Positions 53,379 through 61,818 of a DNA stretch of 64,000 nucleotides are shown here, one piece after another (position 1 is the stretch's first letter; each line of letters starts with the position of its first letter). Source of the DNA: Pontibacter lucknowensis (GTDB lineage Bacteria > Bacteroidota > Bacteroidia > Cytophagales > Hymenobacteraceae); assembly GCF_900156415.1 (NCBI RefSeq), contig NZ_FTNM01000001.1:1240001-1304000 (forward strand). The letters are read 5' to 3'. Under the pieces are notes generated by a model that saw only the letters and a list, made by a program, of their open reading frames with translations, did no database searches and was not told the origin of the DNA. The translations under genes were made by a program, and so were the position numbers.

Positions 53379-53815
53379 CTAAATCTGAATAAAAACCTTT
53401 GTATAAAAAGCCAGCAAATGTAATGCGCAGATGCATCGCTTGTACATGCTGCCCACAAAGATTTTTCGGCTGGAACCAACTGATAATAAAGCAAAAAGGA
53501 AAGTACCCCCTTCACTGTGGTGCAAGCATTGCTTTCAGGAGGCATGATCGCTGTTATACTGGTGCTGTTTCATCCTTTTGACGGCTACTTGTGGCAGCAT
53601 CCATACAAGATCAGGGTATAGCGCCCGACGCTGCGAACTCAACCATAACACAGGCTTGTCAGATGTGGTACTGACCTTAAACTCAAAAGCTGCTACGTCT
53701 ACCAAGGCAACTTTATAGGTATAAGCACTGTTAAACGACAGATATAGCCTGATTCAGGTTAATTGCCTATCTTAGCTTTTCCGTAACTCAACCTTAAAAT
53801 TGACGGTTCTAAACA
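53379..53815. other. Intergenic region upstream of the prolyl oligopeptidase gene
   Basis: About 440 bases between divergent genes. A TATCTTAG sequence at 53768-53775 is one base off the TAnnTTTG element and lies about 40 bases before the ATG at 53816. An AGGTATA word is at 53718. I see no convincing ORF, hairpin or repeat in the rest. Confidence 0.45.
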
Positions 53816-56011
53816 ATGAAAAAATCAACTGTTCTATTGCTGGCAGGCGGCCTGACCGCTGTCTCGGCCTGCAAATCCACCCAAACCGAGAATACCGCCA
53901 CTGGCATGAATACCGAAACCACGACTACAGCCCCTGCAACGGCTGCAACCCAACTGAATTACCCGGAAACTAAGAAAGTAGACCATGTAGATGATTATTT
54001 CGGCACGAAGGTAGCCGACCCGTATCGCTGGCTCGAAACCCATAACGAAGAAGTGGACCAGTGGGTAGAGGCACAAAACAAAGTTACCTTTGATTACCTC
54101 GAAGACATCGAGTTCCGCGACCAGATCAAAGAACGTCTGACTAAGATCTGGAACTACCCGAAGTATGGCGCACCATTCAAGAAAGGCGGAAAATACTACT
54201 TCTATAAGAACGACGGTCTGCAGAACCAGAGCGTGCTATACGTGCAGAATTCCCTGGAGAGCGAACCGAAAGTGTTCCTCGATCCGAACAAATTCTCTAA
54301 CGACGGCACGGTTGCTCTTACAGCGCTTTCTTTTGACAAAGATGCCAAGTATGTGGCTTATGGCACCTCAAGCGGTGGCTCTGACTGGAACACCTACGAG
54401 GTGATGGAGGTGGCTACAGGCAAGAAGCTCGACGACAAAGTGGAGTGGGTGAAGTTTTCGGGGCCAAGCTGGCATAAAGACGGCTTCTTCTACAGCCGCT
54501 ACGACGCCCCGACCGAAGGCAACAAACTGGCCAATAAGAACGAGTACCACAAGGTGTATTACCACAAAATAGGCACACCGCAGAGCCAGGACCAACTGGT
54601 GTATGAAGACAAAACCAAGCCGCTCCGCAACTACTATGGTCAGACCACCGACGACGAGCGCTTCCTGATTCTGAACGTGTCGGAAGGTGCAGCTGGCGCC
54701 AACGCCCTGTACTACCGTGACCTGACAGATGCGAAGTCTACTATAAAGCCGATTGTAGATAGCTTTGAGTCAGAATACAACGTGGTGGACAACGTAGGCG
54801 ACAAGCTGTTGGTACGCACTAACAAAAATGCCCCACGCTACCGTTTGGTGCTTATCGACCCGAAAAAGCCGCAGGAGCAGAACTGGAAAGTAGTGGTACC
54901 GCAGAACGAGAACGTGATGACAGGCGTGTCATTAGTAGGCGGTCGCATCATTGCTTCTTATATGAAAGATGCTGCCAGCGAAGTGGTGGTGTACGACACC
55001 AACGGCAAGCAAATGAACAAAGTAGAACTGCCAGCCATTGGTACAGTAGGTGGCTTCAGCGGCGAGAAAGACGACAAAGAAACCTTCTTTACCTTCACGT
55101 CATTCACGTACCCGCCAACCATCTTCCGTTACGAAGTGGCCAGCAACAAAGTAACGCTGTTCCGCAAGACCGAAGTGGACGTGGACACCGAAGCTTACGA
55201 AACCAAGCAGGTGTTCTATACCTCGAAGGACGGTACCAAAGTGCCGATGTTCATCGTGCACAAGAAAGGTTTGAAGCTGGATGGCAACAACCCGACCTAC
55301 CTGTACGCTTACGGCGGTTTCAACATCTCGCTTACGCCAAGCTTTAGCATCGCTAACATGCTGTGGCTGGAGAACGGCGGCGTATACGCCATGCCAAACT
55401 TGCGCGGTGGCGGTGAGTACGGCGAAGACTGGCACAAGGCTGGTATGACGCCGAACAAGCAGAACGTATTTGACGACTTCATTGCGGCAGCCGAGTACCT
55501 GATCGACAACAAGTATACCTCCAGCGAGAAACTGGCCGTGGGCGGTGGCTCAAACGGTGGTCTGCTGGTAGGTGCCTTCATGACACAGCGTCCTGAGCTG
55601 GCCAAAGTAGCCGTGCCTGCCGTGGGTGTAATGGACATGCTGCGTTTCCACAAGTTCACGATCGGTTGGGCCTGGGTACCGGAGTACGGCTCATCAGAAG
55701 ACGAGGCACAGTTCAAGAACCTGTATACCTTCTCGCCGCTGCATAACCTCAAAGAAGGCGTGAAGTACCCAGCCACGCTGGTGAAAACCGCTGACCATGA
55801 CGACCGTGTAGTGCCAGCGCACTCCTTCAAGTTCATCTCTGAACTGCAGGATAAAGGTGCTCCGGGCAACCCATACCTGATTCGCATCGATGTGCGTGCA
55901 GGTCATGGTGCCGGCAAGCCTACGTCACTCGTAATTCAGGAGTGGGCTGATACATGGGCCTTCCTGTACAAGAACATGGGTGTGAACCCGTATGCAAACC
56001 AGCAACCATAA
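53816..56011 (+). CDS. Prolyl oligopeptidase family (S9A) lipoprotein
   Basis: 731 aa. Lipobox TAVSAC (Cys19) followed by a Thr/Ala-rich linker. N-terminal seven-blade propeller (YPETKKVDHVDDYFGTKVADPYRWLE is the classic S9A start) and the C-terminal hydrolase with GGGSNGGLL (Ser579), DHDDRVVPAHS (Asp662) and RAGHGAGK (His697). It cuts short proline-containing peptides after Pro. The lipid anchor places it in the cell envelope. Codon use looks strongly biased compared with its neighbours, and AGGTATA-type words are few (three), suggesting a well-expressed gene. Confidence 0.95.
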   Translation: MKKSTVLLLAGGLTAVSACKSTQTENTATGMNTETTTTAPATAATQLNYPETKKVDHVDDYFGTKVADPYRWLETHNEEVDQWVEAQNKVTFDYLEDIEFRDQIKERLTKIWNYPKYGAPFKKGGKYYFYKNDGLQNQSVLYVQNSLESEPKVFLDPNKFSNDGTVALTALSFDKDAKYVAYGTSSGGSDWNTYEVMEVATGKKLDDKVEWVKFSGPSWHKDGFFYSRYDAPTEGNKLANKNEYHKVYYHKIGTPQSQDQLVYEDKTKPLRNYYGQTTDDERFLILNVSEGAAGANALYYRDLTDAKSTIKPIVDSFESEYNVVDNVGDKLLVRTNKNAPRYRLVLIDPKKPQEQNWKVVVPQNENVMTGVSLVGGRIIASYMKDAASEVVVYDTNGKQMNKVELPAIGTVGGFSGEKDDKETFFTFTSFTYPPTIFRYEVASNKVTLFRKTEVDVDTEAYETKQVFYTSKDGTKVPMFIVHKKGLKLDGNNPTYLYAYGGFNISLTPSFSIANMLWLENGGVYAMPNLRGGGEYGEDWHKAGMTPNKQNVFDDFIAAAEYLIDNKYTSSEKLAVGGGSNGGLLVGAFMTQRPELAKVAVPAVGVMDMLRFHKFTIGWAWVPEYGSSEDEAQFKNLYTFSPLHNLKEGVKYPATLVKTADHDDRVVPAHSFKFISELQDKGAPGNPYLIRIDVRAGHGAGKPTSLVIQEWADTWAFLYKNMGVNPYANQQP

Positions 56012-56037
56012 CAGGTATAGCTGATAACTGAATCACG

Positions 56038-56076
56038 AAAAGCCAGTGCTGCAGAAATGCGGTGCTGGCTTTTTTG
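56038..56076 (+). terminator. Intrinsic terminator
   Basis: AAAAGCCAG (56038-56046) pairs with CTGGCTTTT (56065-56073), extended by G-T pairs, then TTTT. Confidence 0.8.
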
Positions 56077-56160
56077 TTTCGCGCCACACCTCTGTTCCAT
56101 TTGATTTCTATAGCTGTATCCTTATATTTAGATAATCAATTAACCTTAAACAATAATTGA

Positions 56161-56604
56161 ATGGACACAGAATTTTACAACGAGCAGCCTCAAGGGTTAA
56201 GCATTAATTTAGAATCAAGAGATTTCTTGCAGAACACGGCAAAGTGGGGCAAGTTCTTAGCGATAATTGGTTTTGTAGGCGTTGGCATCATGGTCCTGTT
56301 CGGGGTAATAGCCTTAACTATGGGAGCTAGCCTTGGCGGTGGAGCCATTAGTGGCACCTTCCTGAGCCTGTTCTATCTTTTGTTTGCTGCGCTTTATTTG
56401 TTGCCAGTTTTATACCTGTACAGGTTTTCGAGCAATATGCAGACAGGTCTTATGACTGGAGACGAAGAGACAATTGCAGCGTCATTCAAGAATTTAAAGT
56501 CCCTCTTCAAATTTATGGGTGTTCTTACAATCGTCTTCCTTGGATTTTATGCGCTGGCGCTGCTGGCTATGTTCTTTGGTGTCGCTATTGGCTCTTCCAT
56601 TTAA
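56161..56604 (+). CDS. DUF5362-like small membrane protein
   Basis: 147 aa. A polar N-terminus (NINLESRDFLQNTAKWGKFLAIIG-type) leads into three or four membrane segments: AIIGFVGVGIMVLFGVIAL, FLSLFYLLFAALYLLPVLYLY and MGVLTIVFLGFYALALLAMFF. A charged loop (FSSNMQTGLMTGDEETIAASFKNLKSLFK) sits before the last. This matches the DUF5362 family; function unknown. A TATATTTA sequence about 30 bases upstream is a near match to the -7 element. Confidence 0.82.
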   Translation: MDTEFYNEQPQGLSINLESRDFLQNTAKWGKFLAIIGFVGVGIMVLFGVIALTMGASLGGGAISGTFLSLFYLLFAALYLLPVLYLYRFSSNMQTGLMTGDEETIAASFKNLKSLFKFMGVLTIVFLGFYALALLAMFFGVAIGSSI

Positions 56605-56626
56605 ATCAGCCTTTATGCTAAAATAG

Positions 56627-56657
56627 AAAAGCACATCCTTCCGATGTGCTTTTTTTA
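56627..56657 (+). terminator. Intrinsic terminator
   Basis: 11-bp perfect stem AAAAGCACATC (56627-56637) / GATGTGCTTTT (56643-56653), then TTTT. It lies inside the spurious 5' extension of the next ORF, which supports the later start at 56724. Confidence 0.88.
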
Positions 56658-56723
56658 TACCGCTACCTCCTGGCCCCCTCCCTGATTCTTGCGTACCTTG
56701 CAACACGAACCATTCTACACGCT

Positions 56724-57467
56724 ATGAAATCAGTAACCGGGCAAAGCGAGTTTACCGTGCGCTCCACCGAAACCGATCAAAACGGGCAGGCGACTTTACC
56801 AGCACTGGTCGGGTACATGCAGGAAGCCGCCTGGGACAACACAGCCACCATGGGCATCTCCATGTACGAGCTGCTGGAACAAGGCCTGACCTGGGTGCTG
56901 CAGCGCATGCGCGTCGAGATGTTTCGCTACCCCCGGCACCGCGAAAAGATTACGGTCGAAACCTGGGCCTCTGGCCGGGAGCGGGTGTTCCTGCACCGCG
57001 ACTTCAGGGTATACAGCGCCGACCGGGAGCTGCTGGGGCAGGCGACAAGTGTGTGGCTGGTGATGGATGTGGTGAAGCGCCAGATGGTGTCTGTCCCCGA
57101 TTTCATCACAGCTGTGGAAGTAGTGCCCGGTGAGGAGCCATTGCCTTTTGCCAAAGGGAAACTGCCGCAGTTGGAAGAGATCAGGTATGAGGAGCAAATG
57201 CCTGTCCGCTGGCACGACATCGACCTGAACCGCCACGTCACCAACACCCGCTACCTGCAATGGGCGCTGGAAACCTTATCAACTGAAATACTCACAACGC
57301 AGCAGCTACGGGAAATAGATATTATCTTCAAAGCAGAAAGTACGCTCGGCGATACTGTGCTTGCCACGGCAGGACCAGCGGAGGAGGCCGATATGTTTCT
57401 GCATAAACTCACGAGTATCGAGTCGGGCAAAGAACTGGTGCAGGCGAGAACTAAGTTTGGGAGTTGA
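56724..57467 (+). CDS. Acyl-ACP thioesterase
   Basis: 247 aa from the ATG at 56724; the ORF opens at 56646, but a terminator lies in that stretch. Two hotdog domains: the first has RSTETDQNGQATLPALVGYMQEAAWDN and LTWVLQRMRVEMFRYPRHREKITVETW, the second has the plant-FatA/B-like active-site segment RWHDIDLNRHVTNTRYLQW, with Asp, Asn and His in the expected order. It releases free fatty acids from acyl carrier protein and so sets chain length. Cytoplasmic, monocistronic. Confidence 0.92.
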   Translation: MKSVTGQSEFTVRSTETDQNGQATLPALVGYMQEAAWDNTATMGISMYELLEQGLTWVLQRMRVEMFRYPRHREKITVETWASGRERVFLHRDFRVYSADRELLGQATSVWLVMDVVKRQMVSVPDFITAVEVVPGEEPLPFAKGKLPQLEEIRYEEQMPVRWHDIDLNRHVTNTRYLQWALETLSTEILTTQQLREIDIIFKAESTLGDTVLATAGPAEEADMFLHKLTSIESGKELVQARTKFGS

Positions 57468-57534
57468 GGAGTTTGAGGGTTGGGGAGGTATAAAGTTAAA
57501 ATTTCGACTAAATTGCAACAGCCGTTGCGCAAAA

Positions 57535-57698
57535 GACCTCACAGTGTTTCCCAAACCTGTGAGTGTCTGTGCTAGCTGTAGCGCTATACCTGGGTTTATG
57601 TAGTGGCTGCCTGGGTATGGCAGTTTGGTATACTTGTTCCGAACGGAATCTCTTCGTCGGAACAAGACACTCACAGATCTGAAAGACACTGTGAGGTC
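57535..57698. repeat. Nested inverted-repeat element (about 164 bp)
   Basis: Outer arms GACCTCACAGTGT (57535-57547) / its complement (57686-57698); inner arms CTGTGAGTGTCT (57557-57568) / complement (57665-57676), with 9-base interruptions on both sides; a third stem CTTGTTCCGA (57633-57642) / TCGGAACAAG (57657-57666). The symmetric long arms look like terminal inverted repeats of a small non-coding element or a REP-type palindrome. No ORF inside. Confidence 0.72.
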
Positions 57699-57765
57699 AG
57701 CGCTTAACTACAGCATGATTAATCCTGAAAATCTTCACTAATCCTCAAAATCCTGATTCAGACAA

Positions 57766-58239
57766 ATGCTAAACATCAGAAAAGGAACCATAGATGACCT
57801 GCCAGAGGTACACAGTTTAATTAAAGAGCTGGCGGTATATGAAAAAGCGCCAGACGAAGTGACCAACACGCTGGAGGATATGCATTGGGACGGCTTTGGG
57901 GAGAATCCGATCTTTAGATTCTTTGTGGCCGAAACGGAAGAGGGCATTGTAGGTATAGCACTTTATTATATTGCCTATTCCACGTGGAAAGGCAAGATGC
58001 TGTTTCTGGAGGACTTGATCGTGACCGAGCGCCTGCGCCGCAGTGGCATTGGCAAAATGCTGTTCAATGCCGTGGCCCGCGAGGCGAAGGAGATAGGTGC
58101 CAAGCGCATGAAGTGGCAGGTGCTGGACTGGAACGAACCAGCAATTGCTTTCTATAGGAAAATAGGTGCCAACCTTGACGGCGAGTGGATAAACTGCAAC
58201 ATGACCGAAGAGCAGATCAAAACTTACACCGCGGACTAA
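57766..58239 (+). CDS. GNAT-family N-acetyltransferase
   Basis: 157 aa. The acetyl-CoA motif is DLIVTERLRRSGIGKMLFN, preceded by ALYYIAYSTWKGKMLFLE and followed by MKWQVLDWNEPAIAFYRKIGA. This arrangement matches the diamine (spermidine/spermine) acetyltransferase-like GNATs, so a polyamine or amine substrate is plausible; the substrate is not determined by sequence. It stands alone, and a bidirectional terminator follows at 58340. Confidence 0.92.
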   Translation: MLNIRKGTIDDLPEVHSLIKELAVYEKAPDEVTNTLEDMHWDGFGENPIFRFFVAETEEGIVGIALYYIAYSTWKGKMLFLEDLIVTERLRRSGIGKMLFNAVAREAKEIGAKRMKWQVLDWNEPAIAFYRKIGANLDGEWINCNMTEEQIKTYTAD

Positions 58240-58339
58240 GGTATGGCATGATTCAGGCGGCCTGCAGAAGCATAAATGCAGCGAATCTGGTAATAGCTAT
58301 ACCCTGCGCGGACACTTACCAACGCAGCTAAATAAGAAC

Positions 58340-58371
58340 AGGCCCGTGCTCAGGTATAGCACGGGCCTTTT
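58340..58371. terminator. Bidirectional terminator with an AGGTATA loop
   Basis: 11-bp perfect stem AGGCCCGTGCT (58340-58350) / AGCACGGGCCT (58358-58368); the loop and closing bases contain the AGGTATAGC word (58352-58360). Between the convergent GNAT and DUF4286 genes. Confidence 0.88.
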
Positions 58372-58391
58372 TGCTGATAGGAGAGGTTGAT

Positions 58392-58718
58392 TTACTGATC
58401 TTTCTCCACATCCCGGCCTACAATCTCCAGCAAAGAGCGGAAGGCCACAAATTTTTCCGGATAGCGCTCCAGCACCTTGGCTTGCAGCTCCGGGGCATGT
58501 TCGCGCTGGTATTCCTCCAGGTCTTCCAGGTTACGGCAGGTATACTGCACGGCATAGGTAGTGCCGCCATTGTCCTCCTCGTGCAGCAGGCGGGCAATTT
58601 GATTGTTCAGGAAATAGCCTGTTGCCATCACTTCCGGTATGTGCGTGCTCTTCATCCAGTCCAGCCACTCTTCGGCCACACTGTTGTCGATGTTAATAGT
58701 TACGTTGTATATAATCAT
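58392..58718 (-). CDS. DUF4286 family protein
   Basis: 108 aa from the ATG at 58718 (MIIYNVTINIDNSVAEEWLDW); the ORF extends upstream to 58835, but the family begins at this Met. The rest, HIPEVMATGYFLNNQIARLLHEEDNGGTTYAVQY and LERYPEKFVAFRSLLE, is a ferredoxin-like alpha/beta dimeric fold. Function unknown. A TAATTTTG -7 element at 58722-58729 ends four bases before the ATG, so the transcript may be leaderless. Confidence 0.9.
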   Translation of the reverse strand: MIIYNVTINIDNSVAEEWLDWMKSTHIPEVMATGYFLNNQIARLLHEEDNGGTTYAVQYTCRNLEDLEEYQREHAPELQAKVLERYPEKFVAFRSLLEIVGRDVEKDQ

Positions 58719-58880
58719 ACTCAAAATTACGATTTCGGCAGCTTTTTGTAAGGTATAGCGCTGAAAATTTGCTGAAATGCTTAACCTGTGAATGCGGCAA
58801 TAGGCAAGCAGTAACGCATGTGGCAAGGTATACATGCAATCTCCGATGTGCTATAGCTCAATGTTTGATACTGCCAGCGA

Positions 58881-60122
58881 TTACAACGGCTCCATGTAAT
58901 TCAGGTCTTTGCCATAGGTTTCGTCCAGCGTCAGGATAGAGTAGATGGCAATGGCCAGGCAGAGCACGGCCAGTAGTATGGCACCTGGTACCAGCCCGAC
59001 ACCGTCTTTTAGATAAGTAAAGGCAATGGTGAGTGGCACGACTGCTCCCCGCACAAAGTTAGGCACCGTGGTGGTAACCGTAGCACGGATATTGGTACCG
59101 AACTGCTCTGCTGCTATGGTCACAAACACGGCCCAGTATCCCCCGGCAAAACCCAGTGCCACACACAAGGTATAGAAGGCTGTCAGGCTGAACTCCCTGC
59201 CCAACAGGTACACGCCGACGAAAATGCCCGTAAGCAGCAGGAATGCCAGCACAATGTTTCGTCGGCTCTGGAAGCGCTGGCTCAGGAAACCGCTGGCAAA
59301 ATCGCCGAACACGAGGCCAAGGTAGCAGAAGGAAACAGCCCGCGCCGCCGATACCGTGTCTTTCACACCCAAGGCCACGCCAAACTCAGGCGAGAAGGTA
59401 ATGAGGATGCCTACCACATACCAGATCGGCACCCCGATCAGAATACACTTAAGGTACTTCCAGAAACGCCTGGCATTGGTAAAGAGTGACAGAAAATTGC
59501 CACGTGTCACATTGGTCTGCTTCAGGTTGTTGAACATGCCTGATTCGTAAACCCCCACCCTCAGCAGGAGCAGCAGCATGCCCAGTCCGCCGCCGATGAA
59601 GTAAGCCGTGCGCCAGCCAAAGTACTCGCCGACTATACCTGCCAGTATGGCCCCCGATATGCCAATGGTGGCTACTACCATGGTGCCATAGCCGCGCTTC
59701 TCCTTCGGCAGCACCTCTGATACCAAGGTTATACCTGCGCCCAACTCTCCGGCCAGGCCAACGCCCGCTACAAATCGCAGCACCGCATACATGGGTATAG
59801 TGGTTACAAAGCCGTTGAGGATATTGGCAATGGAATAAAGAAAGATTGAGCCGAAAAGCACCGATAGCCTTCCCTTCTTGTCGCCCAGCACACCCCAGGC
59901 TATACCGCCCAGCAGCATACCGGCCATTTGCATGTTCAGCAGCATCACACCGTCTTCCAGTAGGGCGGTAGGATCCGTTACACCCAGCGACTGCAGGCTG
60001 GGTATTCGCACGATGCTGAAAAGCACCAGGTCGTATATGTCGACAAAGTAGCCCAGGGCCGCTACGATTACGGCTGTGTTAAAAAGGTAGTGCTTTTGAG
60101 GAGATGATTGCAGGGTGGGCAT
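58881..60122 (-). CDS. Major facilitator superfamily transporter
   Basis: 413 aa with twelve membrane segments. The loop 2-3 motif is WGVLGDKKGRLSVLFG, and the segment ELGAGITLVSEVLPKEKRGYGTMVV with an acidic residue in helix 4-5 is typical of the metabolite:proton symporter group (sialate/aromatic acid/sugar-type). A TonB or catabolic gene that would reveal the substrate is not adjacent. It is divergent from the DUF3052-like gene, with 126 bases between the two starts. Confidence 0.88.
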   Translation of the reverse strand: MPTLQSSPQKHYLFNTAVIVAALGYFVDIYDLVLFSIVRIPSLQSLGVTDPTALLEDGVMLLNMQMAGMLLGGIAWGVLGDKKGRLSVLFGSIFLYSIANILNGFVTTIPMYAVLRFVAGVGLAGELGAGITLVSEVLPKEKRGYGTMVVATIGISGAILAGIVGEYFGWRTAYFIGGGLGMLLLLLRVGVYESGMFNNLKQTNVTRGNFLSLFTNARRFWKYLKCILIGVPIWYVVGILITFSPEFGVALGVKDTVSAARAVSFCYLGLVFGDFASGFLSQRFQSRRNIVLAFLLLTGIFVGVYLLGREFSLTAFYTLCVALGFAGGYWAVFVTIAAEQFGTNIRATVTTTVPNFVRGAVVPLTIAFTYLKDGVGLVPGAILLAVLCLAIAIYSILTLDETYGKDLNYMEPL

Positions 60123-60248
60123 AAGGTGCAGGTTAGGACTGCTTTAAATATAGCGTTTTGATGATAATTGTGAAAGACCTGGCCGTGGAGGTGTAATCTT
60201 TTGACGATTTCCCTTAGATTAGTGTGTTCGATCCAAACAGAAACCAAC

Positions 60249-60881
60249 ATGCAGGATATAGCCAGGAAATTAAATTTAAAACCAGAATGGCAGGTGCTGG
60301 TGCTCAATGCGCAGGCAGGTATAGCTGAAGCATTGCATAGCCAGGGTATTACCACCCATACTTCTCCTGAAAAAGGTGTGGAGTATGATGCCGTGCAGGT
60401 TTTTGCTACCAATAGTAAGGAGTTAAATTACTATGTACCCTTGGCTGTACCATCGCTCAAGCGCAATGGCATGCTGTGGGTGGCTTATCCAAAGAAATCG
60501 CCGGGGGTAAAGTCGGATCTGAACCGCGACAATGGCTGGGAGGCTGTGTCGGGGCTGGGGTACGCTCCTGTCCGGCAGGTGGCGGTGGACGATACCTGGT
60601 CTTCGCTGCGTTTTAAGCACGAGTCGGAACGAAGTGCTCCCTCTAAATTTGGAGTAGACGCCCCAGGTATAGACCGCAAGAGCAGAACAGTGGAAGTTCC
60701 GCAGGACCTGCGTGAGGCACTGGAGTCAGCCGGGTTGCTGGAGACTTTTGAAAAGCTGGCCTTTACGCACCGCAAGGAGCATGTGCTGGCCATACAGGAA
60801 GCCAAGCGCCCCGAGACAAGAGCCAACCGTATCGGCAAAACCATTCAGATGCTGATGGGACAACAACTGCTCGGCCGTTAA
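60249..60881 (+). CDS. DUF3052-like / YdeI-OmdA-like two-domain protein
   Basis: 210 aa from the ATG at 60249 (MQDIARKLNLKPEWQVLVLN). The N-terminal about 130 residues resemble DUF3052 (YDAVQVFATNSKELNYYVPLAVPSLKRNGMLWVAYPKK, DDTWSSLRFK). The last about 65 residues match the bacteriocin-protection YdeI/OmdA motif (VPQDLREALESAGLLETFEKL, ETRANRIGKTIQML). The fusion is found elsewhere in Bacteroidota to my recollection; neither domain has a known reaction. Cytoplasmic. Confidence 0.8.
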   Translation: MQDIARKLNLKPEWQVLVLNAQAGIAEALHSQGITTHTSPEKGVEYDAVQVFATNSKELNYYVPLAVPSLKRNGMLWVAYPKKSPGVKSDLNRDNGWEAVSGLGYAPVRQVAVDDTWSSLRFKHESERSAPSKFGVDAPGIDRKSRTVEVPQDLREALESAGLLETFEKLAFTHRKEHVLAIQEAKRPETRANRIGKTIQMLMGQQLLGR

Positions 60882-60961
60882 AGCAGGTATAGCAGTCCTG
60901 TGTACGACAATGGTGAGCTTCGCTGCGGATTACCTGCGTAGCTTAAAAAGAGCCAGAAAAC

Positions 60962-60998
60962 AAAAGACCGCAGCAGGCTATACCTGTTGCGGTCTTTT
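60962..60998. terminator. Bidirectional terminator with a TATACCT word
   Basis: 16-bp stem (60962-60977 / 60983-60998, one G-T pair) with loop CTATA, followed by TT and preceded by A-rich DNA. The loop and right arm contain GCTATACCT. Between convergent genes. Confidence 0.88.
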
Positions 60999-61020
60999 TT
61001 ATGCTTTTAATCGAAGTAGC

Positions 61021-61587
61021 TTAGTTTGCCACGATCACATTAAAATCAACATCAATGTCTGTGCTGCCAGCGGTGGTGTTTGTGCCTGTCTTCAGTCCAC
61101 CCGGTTGGTGCTTCAGTACTACTTTCAGTTTGCCGTTGCCAGTACCTGCGCCAGTTGTCACAGTTGACTCCAGCCCTACAGGACGGTTGTTTTGGTCCAT
61201 GTCCGTGATGGTTACGTTCACAGTGGCATTGCTGCCTGCATCAGGCGTAAAGGTATACACAAGCAGGTGCTCGTCACGCTCATTGCGGATTTCGGCAGTC
61301 ATATCAGCTACTGGCGTCTTGCTTTCATCAGTTAATGTCACCACGGCAGTATACTCTGTGCCCGGTCTTAGCGTAAGGGGAGCATTCTGAACCTGGGTGC
61401 CTGTTATCGTGCTGATAGTAGCTTCTGCATCCTGGCCTTTGCCTGTTGGCGTTAGCGAGATCGTGACAGCAGTGATCACCTCTTCTTCTTCATCCGGACC
61501 TGGTTGGTCATCGTCTTTGCATGAAGTGGTAAATAATAAGGTCCCCATTAACAGAAAAGCCATGTACGGCCTCAATAGCTTGTTCAT
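61021..61587 (-). CDS. Lipoprotein, paralogue of the next gene upstream
   Basis: 188 aa. Lipobox LLFTTSC (Cys23), then an acidic linker (KDDDQPGPDEEEE) and a beta-rich domain ending GKLKVVLKHQPGGLKTGTN and a strand VDFNVIV. It shares the MNK-RPY leader, the total length of 188 residues and the VVLKHQPGGLKT motif with the protein encoded at 61819, so the two arose by tandem duplication. It lacks the histidine cluster of that copy. A 231-base gap with a terminator lies between them, so it may be separately expressed. Confidence 0.85.
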   Translation of the reverse strand: MNKLLRPYMAFLLMGTLLFTTSCKDDDQPGPDEEEEVITAVTISLTPTGKGQDAEATISTITGTQVQNAPLTLRPGTEYTAVVTLTDESKTPVADMTAEIRNERDEHLLVYTFTPDAGSNATVNVTITDMDQNNRPVGLESTVTTGAGTGNGKLKVVLKHQPGGLKTGTNTTAGSTDIDVDFNVIVAN

Positions 61588-61775
61588 AAGTAATGAATTT
61601 CGTTGTAATAGATATAAATTAGAACTTAAATATATAGCCTTTTGGCCAAATATACGACAGTTTTGTAAGAATAGCCTTGTTGGTCTATGCCTAATACCCC
61701 GATTACGCCAATTCAGCTTAGCTTGTTATTGCTGGTGCTGTGATGGCAAAATATGTGGCAAATCAAGGGAAAATA

Positions 61776-61805
61776 AGAACAGGCATCCATCTGAATGCCT
61801 GTTCT
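61776..61805 (-). terminator. Intrinsic terminator
   Basis: 11-bp perfect stem AGAACAGGCAT (61776-61786) / ATGCCTGTTCT (61795-61805). On the minus strand it is followed by TATTTT. It ends the receptor/lipoprotein transcript. Confidence 0.78.
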
Positions 61806-61818
61806 AAATAGATTCTTC

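Noticed and set aside
57535..57698. The nested inverted repeat as a plain terminator
   Set aside because: No T tract follows either side and the arms are separated by over 100 bases, unlike the compact terminators elsewhere in the window.
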